Assembly (NCBI GenBank): GCA_013115135.1
Contig: JABANP010000027.1
Coordinates: forward strand, 186,001-250,000
Direction of reading: 5' to 3'
Origin: Perkinsus olseni
Lineage: Eukaryota > Perkinsozoa > Perkinsida > Perkinsidae
Length of the DNA stretch: 64,000 nucleotides
In this document: positions 23,488 through 34,687 of the stretch, one piece after another
How positions within the stretch are numbered: the first letter of the stretch is position 1
How the letters are laid out: each line of letters starts with the position of its first letter
Translations under genes and position numbers: made by a program
The notes under the pieces: generated by a model
Databases searched by the model: none
Told to the model about the DNA's origin: nothing
What the model saw: only the letters and a program-made list of their open reading frames with translations

Positions 23488-23814
23488 CTACTTCCATTCG
23501 ATGAGAATAATGCGTGACCCTTTAGCATCGCTCGTTATAGACAGGAAAAAAATTTTGTTCGGAGTGAAAGATCGGGATAGGGACACAGCGTCACAATCAT
23601 CTACGAACAAACTGGAGATCACGGCTGCACCATATGATTCATACGATATATTCATATGATATGAGCCAGTGTTCGGCCCCAAGGCTTCGACAACGCTAAT
23701 CACGTGTGCCGGTAGGGTGGCCACGAGATGGGGAAAGAGCTCTTTATTGAGAGGGCAGTTGATACCCTTACCATCCTCGACATACGCTTTTATGCTACCG
23801 TTAGCCCTAGGCAT
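23488..23814 (-). CDS. Unidentified ORF, 108 aa
   Basis: An ATG-initiated frame (MPRANGSIKAYVEDGKGINC ... FVDDCDAVSLSRSFTPNKIF) ends ILIEWK. Its composition looks protein-like, with a Cys pair. It lies just downstream of a 57-bp hairpin and a second minus-strand ORF, and the two may be pieces of one broken gene. No family recognised. Confidence 0.4.
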   Translation of the reverse strand: MPRANGSIKAYVEDGKGINCPLNKELFPHLVATLPAHVISVVEALGPNTGSYHMNISYESYGAAVISSLFVDDCDAVSLSRSFTPNKIFFLSITSDAKGSRIILIEWK

Positions 23815-23864
23815 AACAGGAGCCAGGATGTAGTCATTGACTGGATCATGAATCTGTCATGATT

Positions 23865-23921
23865 GTCCTAATGCTCCTCAGACTCTTGACTACTAGTCAA
23901 GGGTCTCAGGAGCATTAGGAC
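23865..23921. repeat. 28-bp foldback with a one-base spacer
   Basis: The left arm (23865-23892, gtcctaatgctcctcagact...) and right arm (23894-23921) are reverse complements with two mismatches in 28, separated by a single c. The design, long arms with a one-base c spacer, is the same as at 14738-14784 though the sequence differs. Confidence 0.9.
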
Positions 23922-24105
23922 CTTCATCGCTGGTGCTGCTAATGAGCACCGAACCACTATGAGTCCTAAACCTGACACTTTGCTGTACCCTGCTAAAAGT
24001 CTTTAGACACTCCCACATAGCCTTCTCTTCTTGGCCAGGCCAAGTTGGCCCGCAGGTATGATTCATACCGTACGAACTTCTCGCTAACCAAGTAAGCAAA
24101 GCCAT
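23893..24105 (-). CDS. Short ORF ending inside the hairpin, 70 aa
   Basis: The frame starts with ATG at 24105 (MALLTWLARSSYGMNHTCGP) and reads to a stop within the foldback, whose right arm supplies its last codons. A damaged upstream half of the 23488-23814 ORF is one reading; chance is another. Confidence 0.3.
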   Translation of the reverse strand: MALLTWLARSSYGMNHTCGPTWPGQEEKAMWECLKTFSRVQQSVRFRTHSGSVLISSTSDEGPNAPETLD

Positions 24106-25550
24106 TCCTGACTTTCAACAGCCATCCAATGAGTGGCTATAGTTGCATAGTATGGATGGCATCCATCCAAGTCACGTGGAGTAGTCGGACAACTATGGGC
24201 CCAGCGAGGGAACTCGGCTAATTTGTCTCTTAAGTAAACGGGGCGAGAGGGCCTCCGAATCATAGCAGCTACAGTATGGGACAGCCTCCAAACCCAGGGG
24301 GAGGTGACCTCGGATCAAGTAGAAATCAAGCATCAGTGTCACCAGGGCCGAGGGCACTATTCTTCCGAACCATATGAGCCGCTATCGCCGCGGCTATGGT
24401 CATAAGTTACGACTCATAACGGGATAATGAGAATGATCACCATACTGTCTACCCCTTTAGTACTGTCACATTCAGTACGATCGCCGCAGCCTTGCTAGCT
24501 ATCCCGCTCCCTCCCGACTGGTGATCTTCTCCAGTACGAACGCGCGGCGAACTGTGCAAGCTGTCTCAACGCTAGTATGCGGTGCCTTCCGCGAATGAAA
24601 GGAGAGCGCGTACGGGAGCTCAGCTTTGGCCGTCGCTCAACAATCTCAGAAGCCCGAAATCCGGATTCTCGCAGAGTCCGTGAGGCGCTACGATGGAATC
24701 CATCTTTCGGACGGAGGAACATCATACCCCAAAATTTGGGGCCCAAATCTGGGTACCCAGCCAAGGCAAGTACACTGTACTCACTGAAAGGCCATCAGCA
24801 ATACAAAAATAGTTGAGGCAATAGTTAACCGAATATTGTGCTGCGCATGAGATAATTCGAGTGATTCTGGCAAGCGACTTGTGGGGGCCAACAAGGTCAG
24901 CTCGTTGGGCCAGATTACTAGGCGATGGCACCCATGACGCAAGGGGACATCACCTTAGTGTTGGACCGGGCAGATGGTTCGATTGAGGATCGGAGTGAGT
25001 AAAAGAGCTCAGCATTTTGAATGTAGTTACACTTTGTTCTCTAAATGTCCTCCCACCCACCCTGACGATGCAGGGCGACGGCCCCCTTTCGCTAAGAGGC
25101 GGTCCCACCACACTGGCCGAGGACATGACGCGCCCTGCGCGGTCCTCCGCCCCACGCCCAAACACCAGGGAGGAACAGAGTCGGGTGGGAACGGTATATC
25201 TCCCGAGTACTACGCAGTAAACATGTTAGTTTGGCCCGACTCACCAAAACTCTCAATCTCCGATCTGTCATGCCCTCTGGGTCGTAAAATCGGTATCTGA
25301 GTTACGCATACGTAAGTTTCTGACACGAGCATTGACAAGAAAAGTAACTCCGAAATCCAGACGAGACGAATCGTTTCAAGCCTCTGAGAGACGATTATTA
25401 TCAGACTCTACAGCTACTAGAGAGCTGTAGACTAACACTGTAAGTCACAGTACTCCATTCCTGAGAATCCCTCCCCTACCGGGGGGTTGATAATAAGTGA
25501 GATTAGAAGCTTCCTATTTGATTGTTGCGCATTCGGTACCAGAATTCCCC
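24106..25550. other. Stretch without a confident gene
   Basis: Open frames exist on both strands but none joins to a multi-exon reading. A minus-strand frame at 24950-25165 contains PCIVRVGGRTFREQSVTTF, which resembles the first strand and helix of a T1/BTB (KCTD-type) domain, but it breaks off after about 20 residues. Several short inverted repeats occur (for example ctacagct...agctgtag near 25413). Confidence 0.3.
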
Positions 25551-26061
25551 TCACCAGCGCCCTCTTTCACAAAAGTATCGCCACTCAGTTGGATAATACT
25601 CGCTACGATGACTATGAGAAACGTGAAGGACGCTCCAGCTTACCTGCGTAGGCAAAGCTCAGCTAGCTCATCGGTGTCCTCGCTTGTGAATGTTTTGCCT
25701 GCTAGGTCATCCTCATCATCGCTCAAATGAGGGTCTACTCCCGTATTCTGAAATCAATACCATGCCTCAGAGCTCAATTAGCCACGACAGGCGAGTCCCG
25801 CGAGGTGCGAGAGTCTGGTCTTACTTCTGTATATCTTCGAGCGCTTTCCGCCATCTCCTCCCGAGTTCGTATCCCCATCATTCGCTTTCGGCGTCTCTCA
25901 GTGGAATCATCAACCTCCACCGTAGAGAAGAACCGTGGGACGGCGTGCAACGCAGGGGATGCAAAGGTCAACCGCCCCAGCCTGGCAGCAGCCATGACGG
26001 GCACTGCACGCCCACAGATCTGCATGGTTTCTAGATTCAATTTCTGCAACGACGATAACAT
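25551..26061 (-). CDS. Small protein with a mitochondrial-type N-terminus
   Basis: Starts with ATG at 26061, or an in-frame ATG at 26025. The N-terminus is Arg/Ala-rich without acids (MQICGRAVPVMAAARLGRL) and reaches HAVPRFFSTVEVDDSTERR, resembling a matrix-targeting presequence with a cleavage site. After MGIRTREEMAESARRYTE a gtaaga intron follows, then an acidic exon (GVDPHLSDDEDDLAGKTFTS), another gtaagc intron, and an end reading SHRSEYYPTEWRYFCERGRW with stop at 25551. Phases agree at both joins. About 120 residues. Family unknown; mitochondrial location is inferred from the N-terminus. Confidence 0.55.
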
Positions 26062-26157
26062 TGAACCGAAAATAGTAGTGAAAACTGAGCGGGATAACTG
26101 CTGCTTTCACACGAAGCCCATCAACACAAGAGGCTTTAATTGGTACGTTGGTAGAAT

Positions 26158-27852
26158 CTATCTTCCTTTCCGCGACTTAGACCTCCCGCCAGCCCCACCG
26201 GACTTAGCCCCATATTTCTTGAGAATATCCTTGGAGACAGCAAGCATACCATCTTTCATTTTGCCTGCAACCGATGCAGAACACGCATATCACTACATAG
26301 ACAGATTGCACAACAATTTACCTCCCTTGTACGCCGCTGTGCCTCCACCCCGACCACTCGTGAAGACCGCCCCGACTGAGTCCATGAGCTTAGCATCAGC
26401 TTCTTCACGCTTTTGTCTGGCAGCCTTCTTTCGCGCCTGCATAAGAGGATTACCACAAATCTTCAAGTAGAGCCACGCCCAGCCCGAGGGAACACCCCCG
26501 AGCCCACTCACCCGATCAGCATCGCCTATAGTCGTGTACTTCAGTGTCGAGACATTTACACCCATATACTGCGCCTGAGAGTAAAAGGCGCCCTCACGGC
26601 ACAGCGGGCGGACAAAATTGCCCAGGTGAGTTACTTTCTCTTTGCTCGCGTCCACCAGGCGGTGACGGTCTTCACGCATCTTGCGGAGATGGAGTGATAT
26701 TATGACCAGTCTCTTTTCCAACCTGAAGCAACCAACCAACTCCCCTGCAAAACCCAACGAGCATGCCCCTTGACCGCACCTTTCCGCCAAGGGCCGTGAA
26801 CTTAGCATCCATATACTGCCGCTTCGATTTCTTATCCTTCGTTTTAGGATACACTGAGTGCAGGACAGAATCGCTAGGCGAAAATTAACCCCTCGCCAGA
26901 ACAACTTGAACACCCATGGACCGCACTTTTATTCTCTCACTGATCTCCCACTCCCTGGTGCCCCCTGGGCTCCCCAGAACTCCTACCATAATTAAGCATA
27001 TCTTGCAGGGCTTTATTGAACACTTTCTCCTCTTCATCCTCTCGCTGTGAGGCAGTTGTGGGCTTCTTTTTCGAGGGCGGTGGTGCTATGTAGGACGCCG
27101 ACTTCTTGTCTGCAACCAACCACGGCGATATCAGCGACTTCGCGGTCGAAAAAGGCAATCAATATCCTCCGCTCCCAGAGCTGTGCGTGAACTATATTGC
27201 GTTACGCGCCGAGTAGCCAGACTGAATACCACTCCGAATGATGCTCTACACACTCATCCTGGTACAGGCTCGAGTGGAAGACCCAACTACGAAGACCCCA
27301 TGAGCACACCAACACCATAGATGCATGACTCTAATTGTCCTTGGCGCCTCAGACAAACTCCGCGAACAGATAGAGATGACGATTGAGGACCGTGTCGGCG
27401 TTTGGCCGGAGAGTTCCCGAAAGACACTGTCCTCACTTGTCATTTTCTCCACAGAGCTCGCCATGAAGTCCCCGCCGACGTGGTCCGGTCGGATCGATGG
27501 AGTAGTCTTTTTCTCTCGTGTCTGCCACAAGCAGGAAAACTCCCACTCAACTGGCCGAGGCCCTCAGCCGCGCCCCACGATATTCCTCCCCCTACAGTTT
27601 ACGCTCTCACCTCGCGTAGCGTTTACGAATTTTCTGATCTTCCACGACTACCCCCGAGCTCCTACTGTTACACCTCGGTAGCGTTGGCCTGATGACCCAT
27701 ACTACCTCCGTTTTCTCGTCAGTCCCCTTGTCAGCTGCAAATGACCATTCTGCTTTCTTCGTCGGGGCCTTTGAAGACACCTTCTCCTTCTTCGCCTTGT
27801 CTGCTATTGCTTCCTTTCTAGCTAGAACCTGGACCAGAAACTGATCAGGCAT
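26158..27852 (-). CDS. Lysine-rich protein, possible ribosome-biogenesis type
   Basis: Starts with ATG at 27852 (MPDQFLVQVLARKEAIADKA), followed by Lys-rich sequence (KKEKVSSKAPTKKAEWSFAA). After an unresolved stretch of about 600 bp with possible small exons come SASYIAPPPSKKKPTTASQR and EEEKVFNKALQDMLNY. An intron leads to VYPKTKDKKSKRQYMDAKFT, then RKKAARQKREEADAKLMDSV and TSGRGGGTAAYKG. A final intron joins in phase to KMKDGMLAVSKDILKKYGAK and a Gly/Arg/Lys tail with stop at 26158. The C-terminal pattern of a Gly-rich segment, then GKMKDGML and SK, reminds me of small nucleolar-type DUF4602 proteins, but this is memory, not alignment. Lys content and lack of membrane segments suggest a nuclear or nucleolar protein. 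Confidence 0.5.
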
Positions 27853-28369
27853 GATAATGACTCAACCGTCGAATACTCCGGAGACCGCTTCACATACGCG
27901 TTGCACGGCGTAGTATGCATTCAAAGCTCTCTACCTCAAAGAACTGACTCGACCATGGATGCTTCGCCTGCCCGAGTAAAAGTCCCGACAGATAGCACCG
28001 CGCTCACACTACTGAAGGCCTTGGCACATGCGAGCCGAGCGGCATCAACGAAGCACGAGCTTCTCTCGGTACTACACTTTTAGGCTGTATTCCGTCATCA
28101 AAACAGGACATGAACGACTCCATCCTCTCTGCCAGCCGCGCATTGGCCTCCTAACAAACGAAATATTACAGGCGCCGAAATTAGCTCAACGTAAGCTTCG
28201 CTAGTTCAACGCAACGTAACTGCTGAGGTATACACTTCGCCGAACTTTCATCCAGCCTCAGTCAGGGTCGATAACTTGCCAAGTCCAACAACCACCTACT
28301 ACATCTGTCACACTACCGTTATATCATGTAATAAGGCTGGTGTACCGAGCCCCAAGTTGGGCTTGGGGC

Positions 28370-28750
28370 CTTTTCTACTGCTCAACTCGTCATTAACGTC
28401 CTGTAATGAATTACCTGCTCCCAATCGCTTTCCGACTCCGATACCGGCTCGCTCCTCTCAGATGAAGGTGGTGGCCGCGACATTTTGAACAAACCTGTGA
28501 GACCCAGCGAGCTCGCGATCGTATCTTCTGCGGGCAAGACTGCAAATCTTCGGGTCTCCAGCGCAGTGCGAAGAGTTTGTAGTTGCAAAGATAGGACGGG
28601 TGACTTCGCCCCCTTATTTGCAGCTCAGCCACCCGCAAGCCTGTTTCACGCTTCCACTCCAGCAAGACACGAATCATCTCTGGAAACTGCTCCTTGAAAA
28701 CTCGTACACGCAATAGTCTTCACCAACGACACCCGAGAAAGTCACTTCAC
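28370..28750 (-). CDS. Probable exons of an unresolved small gene
   Basis: Protein-like minus-strand segments read FKEQFPEMIRVLLEWKRETG and LRVAELQ near 28.65 kb, then LRTALETRRFAVLPAEDTIA and SSLGLTGLFKMSRPPPSSER leading to SEPVSESESDWEQ and a gtaatt donor near 28.41 kb. The frame changes between the first two segments and I could not find a convincing intron, so the gene model stays open. A short GC-rich hairpin (gccccaag...cttggggc, 28349-28369) lies just beyond. Confidence 0.3.
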
Positions 28751-28971
28751 GACGGGGTTCCTAGAATCTGTACTTGTCCTCCAACAGAGCGAATGGCATG
28801 CGCGTAGCCACTGGATCATACCTGATGATGAGCCACTAACAGCAGCAACAGCGTTGGGTACAGCACGAGACTGAATCGGCGCTATTACGGAAACGCGCGA
28901 TAATAGGCTAAAGTTCTATCAACGACGGAGAAGCCAACAGTAGAAAAGTAGCCCAACTCGTGATGATGGCA

Positions 28972-29551
28972 TTACTCCTGAGCCAGACTGGCGAGCCGAT
29001 GCATCTGCTGATCTTCAGCCAATTGCTGATAGAACACTGCCTGCTTCTCCAAGTATCTGCCGTTAACGCGGATTGGTCTTATGAGGCCATACTGAGCACC
29101 GAGCTGGCGGAAGGAAATGCAGTGTTCTCCAGTCCGCTTTCCCCGGCGATGAGAGTAATAGCGACCTCGCCGAGCTAAGTCGACCCCCGCTATTACCTCT
29201 GTCGACTCATCAGTATGAGGTGCTCCTTATCGGCAAAACGGACCTGAATAGTGGCAACTACTGCCCGACACCGTGTTAAGAGCATTCTGGCTGCGAAAAA
29301 GTTGGTACTAGGAATAAGAGAACCCAGAGCCCACCTTGATGTTCCTGAGAAGGTAGTCAGCACCAGCCACGCCCACACCGAGCGCTGCACCGAATAGTGC
29401 AGAGTAGATGAACGTACCTGTTCGAGGATAAGGGCAAAAGATGGTATGAACCGCTGACACTACCAGGCTTGAAGTTGGAGCCAATGGAAGCACCCATCTT
29501 GGCGAAGCGCTGGGCAGCGGTGGGCTTAGCAACGGCCTCTGTAGACGACAT
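28972..29551 (-). CDS. Small single-span membrane protein, about 100 aa
   Basis: Starts with ATG at 29551 (MSSTEAVAKPTAAQRFAKMG). A 46-nt intron with gtagtg donor joins to a hydrophobic Gly/Ala-rich helix (FIYSALFGAALGVGVAGADY) and LLRNIK. A second intron leads to VRFADKEHLILMSRQ, and a third of 146 nt to RYLEKQAVFYQQLAEDQQMH with stop at 28972. Phases agree at every join. The layout of a polar N-terminus, one membrane helix and a charged helical C-terminus is common in small mitochondrial membrane subunits; I cannot name the family. Alternative splicing in the last third would give a different middle segment. Confidence 0.55.
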
Positions 29552-30122
29552 GCCTTTAATGGTATCCAAAAATGGGTCGATCCACTGAGCATACGAGTGG
29601 TTGCTGTGCGTTTAGAGCTGACCAGCGTTCGTGGCGCGCAGAAGCGTTCTGATAGAATTCGAAGTGACGAGTTTCGACCGGTCGAAAAACAGCTCAGATC
29701 CGACGGTTGCCATTCCCGACCAAAGCAATCCATTTCGGGTCATTGTCATAAGATTTTTCGCAGCTCACCTGCCCTAGATACTTGAGCCAGGATAATTTCA
29801 CGATGATGCTCAGCAGCAATCGATTATTTGGGCGCGCGCGTTTGAATATTTGCACGCGTCACCTCAATGAACGCCGTCTCGTTCAGATCCCCGAAGCGTG
29901 AGGTCTGTGACGCCAGGGCGTCTAAAAGCGTCTTTCCGCGCTGCGGTTAGCGAATCTGTTCGTGCATGCTTACTATCCCCGGACAAAAGTCGTTTTTGCT
30001 GCTTCCATCCAGCCGAACCGAGCGAGTTATTTTCGACTTACCTGCGAAATTCCGTGAATGACGAAAGTTGCGGTATGAAGTCTCTGCGGATCTTACCATA
30101 GGTATATTGTTCTACCTTATCC
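29552..30122. other. Strand-switch spacer
   Basis: Divides the minus-strand block on the left from the plus-strand block on the right, with divergent genes on each side. No supported coding sequence. It may carry a bidirectional promoter; no defined motif is visible. Confidence 0.4.
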
Positions 30123-30885
30123 ATGGTTTCACCTTACCCCGTCAACCCCAGGCTGCCGCTGGGCAATACTGGACGCCAGCGCGTTCGGAAGGAAATCTCC
30201 AAGGCCTTGCGAGCGAACCCGGAACTACGATCCCTGTGCAAGTCTGTTGCACCTGATGTAATATCACACAGTGAGGGGCAGGGTCGGGGCATAAGCCTCG
30301 GCGGGATAGGTAGACACTGTGGGCAGCAAGTAGATCTTGGGTTGTGTGGGTTGTCTTTTCTCGACTACTGTCCCCTTTTCGGAATGCGGCGCATATGCTC
30401 ACAACGCATGATGCTATCTCGGAGTATCACAAAGCATTTTATGGGCTACTACCGCCCATCTAGTCGAGATACGCTGTCGCCTCCACCTGGATGACAGTAA
30501 ATACTTTGGACAGTAGCTTGGTTGTTTTCAGATCAAAAAGGCTACCAAGTCGCAGCTCCTGGAGATGTGCGTTATCACCGGCACTCTGGATCAGGCTATC
30601 CAAATTTCACAGGAAAACGCGGCTTCTCAAGCTGTGCACAGCTCTCATTTACGTGTGGCGACTAACCCGCGCGCTGACGGTTCGGCGCTGGGTGATGGTA
30701 ACGCGTCGCAAGCTATGGGCTCTACAGGCTCTAGTACTGCCGTATCGGCAACTGCCTCTATCAACGAGTCTGGTGGTCTCGGCTTTGACACCATGACCTT
30801 CCCCTTTTGGCTTGAACGACAACCAAGCAAGAGTTTCGTCGAAGCGTTGGCCGATGACATTTCAAAGCCGCCACAGAGCTTCTAG
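30123..30885 (+). CDS. Tandem family member 1, unrecognised domain, 162 aa
   Basis: Exon 1 (30123-30257) encodes LGNTGRQRVRKEISKALRAN and PELRSLCKSVAPD. After an intron of 274 nt (gtaata donor, tttcag acceptor), exon 2 (30532-30885) encodes IKKATKSQLLEMCVITGTLD, then a Ser/Ala/Gly-rich tail. The two halves line up with genes at 31.6 and 33.8 kb, with the intron at the same place and in the same phase (0). The shared domain of about 65 residues looks helical: GxxGRxxxRxxIxKxLxxxPxLR, then ATxxQLxxM. No known DNA-binding or enzyme motif stands out. Function unknown; the shortest of the three. Confidence 0.7.
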
Positions 30886-31624
30886 TTGTTCTGTCCAGCG
30901 GCGGTTGGGTTTTTTTCTGGTGAGGGAGACCCTATTAGAGTCAGGATTGAGGTCCTTCAGGCTTTCGGTAAAATTGACTTTCGTGCTTCGCCCCTTTTTC
31001 ACTATGAAGTGGCCGGAAGACTTGTGTATGGTTATAACCTCGATTTTTATCGTCCAGTTGCTGGTGCTGTCCGTATAGCTGCCATGTAGTGGTAAACGGC
31101 AGCTGTTGTTATTACCTCTATCATCGGCTCTACCCCTTGTAGGTAGTTGTAGTATTTAATCATCATAAACCCCCTATTAATCTCTATTCATTCTGCCATA
31201 GATCAGGTTAGTCGTTGCTTGATATCTGTTCAATGGTATCTTGGATGTACCACTATTGCCTTATCACTATATGACTCCATCAGCTAGTTTATCACTATTA
31301 CTGTATCATAACTACTACTTCTTCTTGCTGCTGCTGCTCGCCTGCTAAGGCTAGGGCCCCGTGGTATTCTTCTTAGGTCCTGTCTCCTAGAGGCGTTCTA
31401 CAGCAGAGAGTCCAGGTGCTGCTACTGATGCTACTAGCATTTTCGTGTGAGGGTTATGTACTCGTGACGTCCAAGCATTCTCTGTAACTCATCGTTTCGT
31501 CATCCACAGCACTTCTCTCTGCTACTTACGGGCATAGCATGCCATTTGTGTTGCCTGGGGGGGCATCTTATCGTCTATGTAGCCGTCGCTGTTAGGCTCG
31601 ACGTTTTCACGATCCCTGGATTGA
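30886..31624. other. Spacer between family members 1 and 2
   Basis: No open frame joins to either neighbour. The first 200 bases (30.89-31.09 kb) carry plus-strand frames that I could not link to a gene. The rest is AT-rich. Confidence 0.35.
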
Positions 31625-32770
31625 ATGTCTCTCTTCGTATCGCAGTCCATGCACCCACCTTCGTCTACTGATCTGAGCGCCCTCTTCGACCCGCAGAGCT
31701 TCAAGCTCGGCCAAGCAATGGGTGAAGATATGAACCCTCCATCAGGATATTCGTTCAAGCCGAGTTCAGATGACGTTCTGTGTGGTGGTAATTCACGAAA
31801 GGCTAAGACGCCGTCCCGAAGGTCGCGGTCGAAAACCATGATGGGCGAGAAATCGGTTCGCCTGGGAAACAATGGGCGACGGCTCGTGCGCTCGGCGATA
31901 GCGAAGGCCTTGCTTGAGAAGCCTGAACTACGAGAGAAATGTCGACGGGTGGCCACGGTAAGCGAGCCCATCAGCCGCGGGGCCTGATCGTTTTCACTCA
32001 TTCAGGTGAAGTCTGCGACGGTGAAGCAGCTGTTGAGAATGTGCGAGATAGTTGGCGTACGAGAAGTTGCTGAAGAAGCTATTAGAGCGATGGATCCAAG
32101 TATTGATTTGGAGGACCCAAAGCTATGGGCCCAGGTTCACGAAGATGATGCACCTGAGAATAGGGACGTCCTTACGACGAATACGTTCCCCCTGATGGTA
32201 AGCCTCATCGCCTCTGCTGAGTATCTTCAATTTCACCGTCCTCCAGTTGAACTGATTCTTTTGCAGGCCAATGCTCCGCACAAGACGGTTGGCTTGGCCG
32301 TCACTGGTCAGTCTCGGAGTGGGTTCCCAGACTTGGTGTCTATGGCGAATAATCGCATCGAAGACCAGAGGAGCCGTCAAAAGCTCGGAGACACTATCGC
32401 CGATATGCATTCGATGCTTGGAGAGCTGTCGGGCCACTCTCGCGTTGAGAGCACTCCGCAAGACTCGGAGTTGAACATATTCGACAACCCGCTACTGCAC
32501 AATAAGTTGCAACAACAACAACAATTGCCGTTGTTCACCTCTTCCATGGAAGGCTCTGGTATGGATGGCAGTACCTCGACGAGCACTTCGTTTTCATCTG
32601 GTTTGCCGAGTTGGTTGTCGTCGCCGGTGTCCCTCTCTGTGTCGGACCCAAGACGGTTCTCCGGCTTTCGACTGGGCGAGGATACCACACCAACCTCATC
32701 TTCTTTGTCATTGGCGTTGATGCTACATAGCAACGAAGGTCCAGTAGTTAATGTTTCTCCTCGCCATTAG
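31625..32770 (+). CDS. Tandem family member 2, unrecognised domain, about 342 aa
   Basis: Exon 1 (31625-31957) starts MSLFVSQSMHPPSSTDLSA and ends in the shared domain (RLGNNGRRLVRSAIAKALLE, KPELREKCRRVAT). A 48-nt intron (gtaagc...ttcag) leads to VKSATVKQLLRMCEIVGVRE. A second intron is likely at 32198-32266 (gtaagc...ttgcag, 69 nt), which is divisible by three and free of stops, so it could also be retained. Exon 3 runs to the stop at 32770 and is rich in Ser, Gln and Leu, including a poly-Gln run. A basic segment (KAKTPSRRSRSKTMMGEK) precedes the domain and could serve as a nuclear signal. This looks like a regulatory protein with disordered arms, but that is inference. Confidence 0.8.
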
Positions 32771-33764
32771 GGACTCGGCGAAAGGTCTAAGTCCAAGTTA
32801 AGATCGCCAATTTTTTTCTGGCTTTTTAACATTGATACTTCCTATCAAGATTTCTTTTACCAACTCATTATCATTACCATTATCATCAACGCCACCACGA
32901 CCGAGTATTAGAGTAGCCATTAAATAGTACTTCAGTACTGTTCAGAGCTGTTGGATGCTCACACTTGCCTTAGAGTATCATTCATCATTGCCACATTAGA
33001 GTTGATTCGCCGTAACTCATATTGCAGCGCTTCTCCTCCTGTTGCTGCTTTTGCTCCTATATGGAAGCTGGTGTCCTGCGGCACAAGGCTGTTCGTAGGT
33101 TAGCTAATCGGAGCTTGCAGAGGCCAAGCCTGTTCTACCGGCGTCGCGGATGGGCAAGCGTATCTTTGTCGACCCAAGTACTGGAGGAGAGCATTATCAT
33201 CGAGTTTATTAGAAAGCTCGTTTTTACCTTTTCTGGCCCCGAAGTTGAGGCCCTTTAGTGGCTTCATCCACTATCATGCACTTTCTCGTGTATCATTGTT
33301 ATTTTTCCCCACATTTTTACCCTTTCTATTCAGTAGACTACGTTATGGATCCAGGTAAAGGTTTTTGTTCCCGGATGTAACGGCATTGGCTGATGGTGCT
33401 CCCCGAGGAGGGGCTTGCGATGCTGACGCTCATTCGCTATCCGAGGGGATGCTCACAGGCCAAGTGCCTTAAGACCGTTACGGCCTTATACCCTTTCAAA
33501 TACTGCAAATTTGTTCAACTTCGCTGTCGAGTTCTGGACACCGGGGGTTCCGATGTCTTACCATGTTCCCCCTGTTACTATAGGTGATGTACCGGGTAGG
33601 TAGTTTCGGTTGTTTCCTTTGAGGGTCTCTTCAGTGCCCGAGTGGAGTAGTGTCGAAACTGAATCGTTTCTGTCTCTAGCCTTTAGAATTTCGAGCCCTA
33701 CTTGAGGTCTGGAATTCAGTGGATAGTGAGCTCACGTGTACGGTCTTCTCCAGTTTTACTATTC
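32771..33764. other. Spacer between family members 2 and 3
   Basis: Contains a plus-strand frame at 33022-33258 (CCFCSYMEAGVLRHKAVRRL) and another at 33393-33587, neither with splice context or recognisable content. Otherwise AT-rich, with a T-run after gene 2. Confidence 0.3.
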
Positions 33765-34687
33765 ATGGACTTTTCTGTTGGCAACACTGCCATTCTTGAG
33801 CGTCACGCGGTGGCGGCGGCCGAGGAGAAGGGAAAGTCGCCGCGCGCTCGTGAGAAGAGTTTAGGCAGCAATGGCCGGGATGTTCTGAGACGAGAAATAA
33901 CGAAAAGGCTTAGAGCCTTCCCACACCTACGGATCGTCGCCAATCGGATCGCACCTGTAAGTTCCCATTGTTATTATTAATCAGTCATTTTCCGAGTGAT
34001 TGCTTGATGGTGCAGATACGTTTCGCGACGGTGCCCCAGCTGCATCAGATCGCGGAGGATGTTGGCATAGGTGAAATAGCGGCAGTGATATCCAGAGCTG
34101 ATCAGGCGCACCGAAAATCGAAGAAAGGAGGGAAAACTGATGGTGGCGGACGTCGAAAGTCGACCGGTGGCCGGGCCGATGTGAACGTGAAGGAAGCCAT
34201 AGCTGGCAGTCTAGCGGAGTATCGTTGGTCTCTCAATGACGGTTATTCGACGATTCACAAGGATATGGCCGATTCAGGACAGGGAGAAGTCGCAGACTCA
34301 CATTCTACAGATCCCCTCAATCTTGACCTTCATCTGTCTACTGCGTCGTCATCATCCTCGCATGCTGCGGCTCCTTTTCACAACATCACCTCACTCGCCG
34401 TCTCAATAGCGGATGGTGCTTCGGCCGTATCTTCTACCCCCGTCATGTGCTGGGACAACCCTGGTGTCGCCGCCCCCAATGAGGTCAGCCGTTTGGGAGG
34501 GCCACTCTCCCTCCCGGATAAGGCCCATGATCATCAGCAGCCTTTCACCACCCACGACCGAGACTACAATTATCGGGACTACTCGGTGATGCGGCAAATA
34601 CCGAGCCTCTCAACGTCGCTGCTGTGGGACATCAATAATCGTGACGAGCAACGGGAGAGTGGTCGCAATCCGGTATTCCCTATGTGA
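33765..34687 (+). CDS. Tandem family member 3, unrecognised domain, 287 aa
   Basis: Exon 1 (33765-33956) starts MDFSVGNTAILERHAVAAAE and carries SLGSNGRDVLRREITKRLRA and FPHLRIVANRIAP. A 59-nt phase-0 intron (gtaagt...tgcag) leads to IRFATVPQLHQIAEDVGIGE, aligned with the second half of the other two. Exon 2 continues through a Lys/Arg/Gly-rich segment (RKSKKGGKTDGGGRRKSTG) and a long Ser/His/Asp-rich tail to the stop at 34687. An in-frame ATG upstream at 33765 is preferred because the domain spacing then matches gene 2. The basic patch directly after the domain may be a nuclear or nucleic-acid contact. Confidence 0.8.

Noticed and set aside
24950..25165. BTB/T1-domain gene
   Set aside because: Only the first 20 residues resemble the domain and no downstream exons continue it.
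26293..26913. 206-codon minus-strand ORF
   Set aside because: It reads through at least three introns of the lysine-rich gene; the phased exon model explains the coding parts better.
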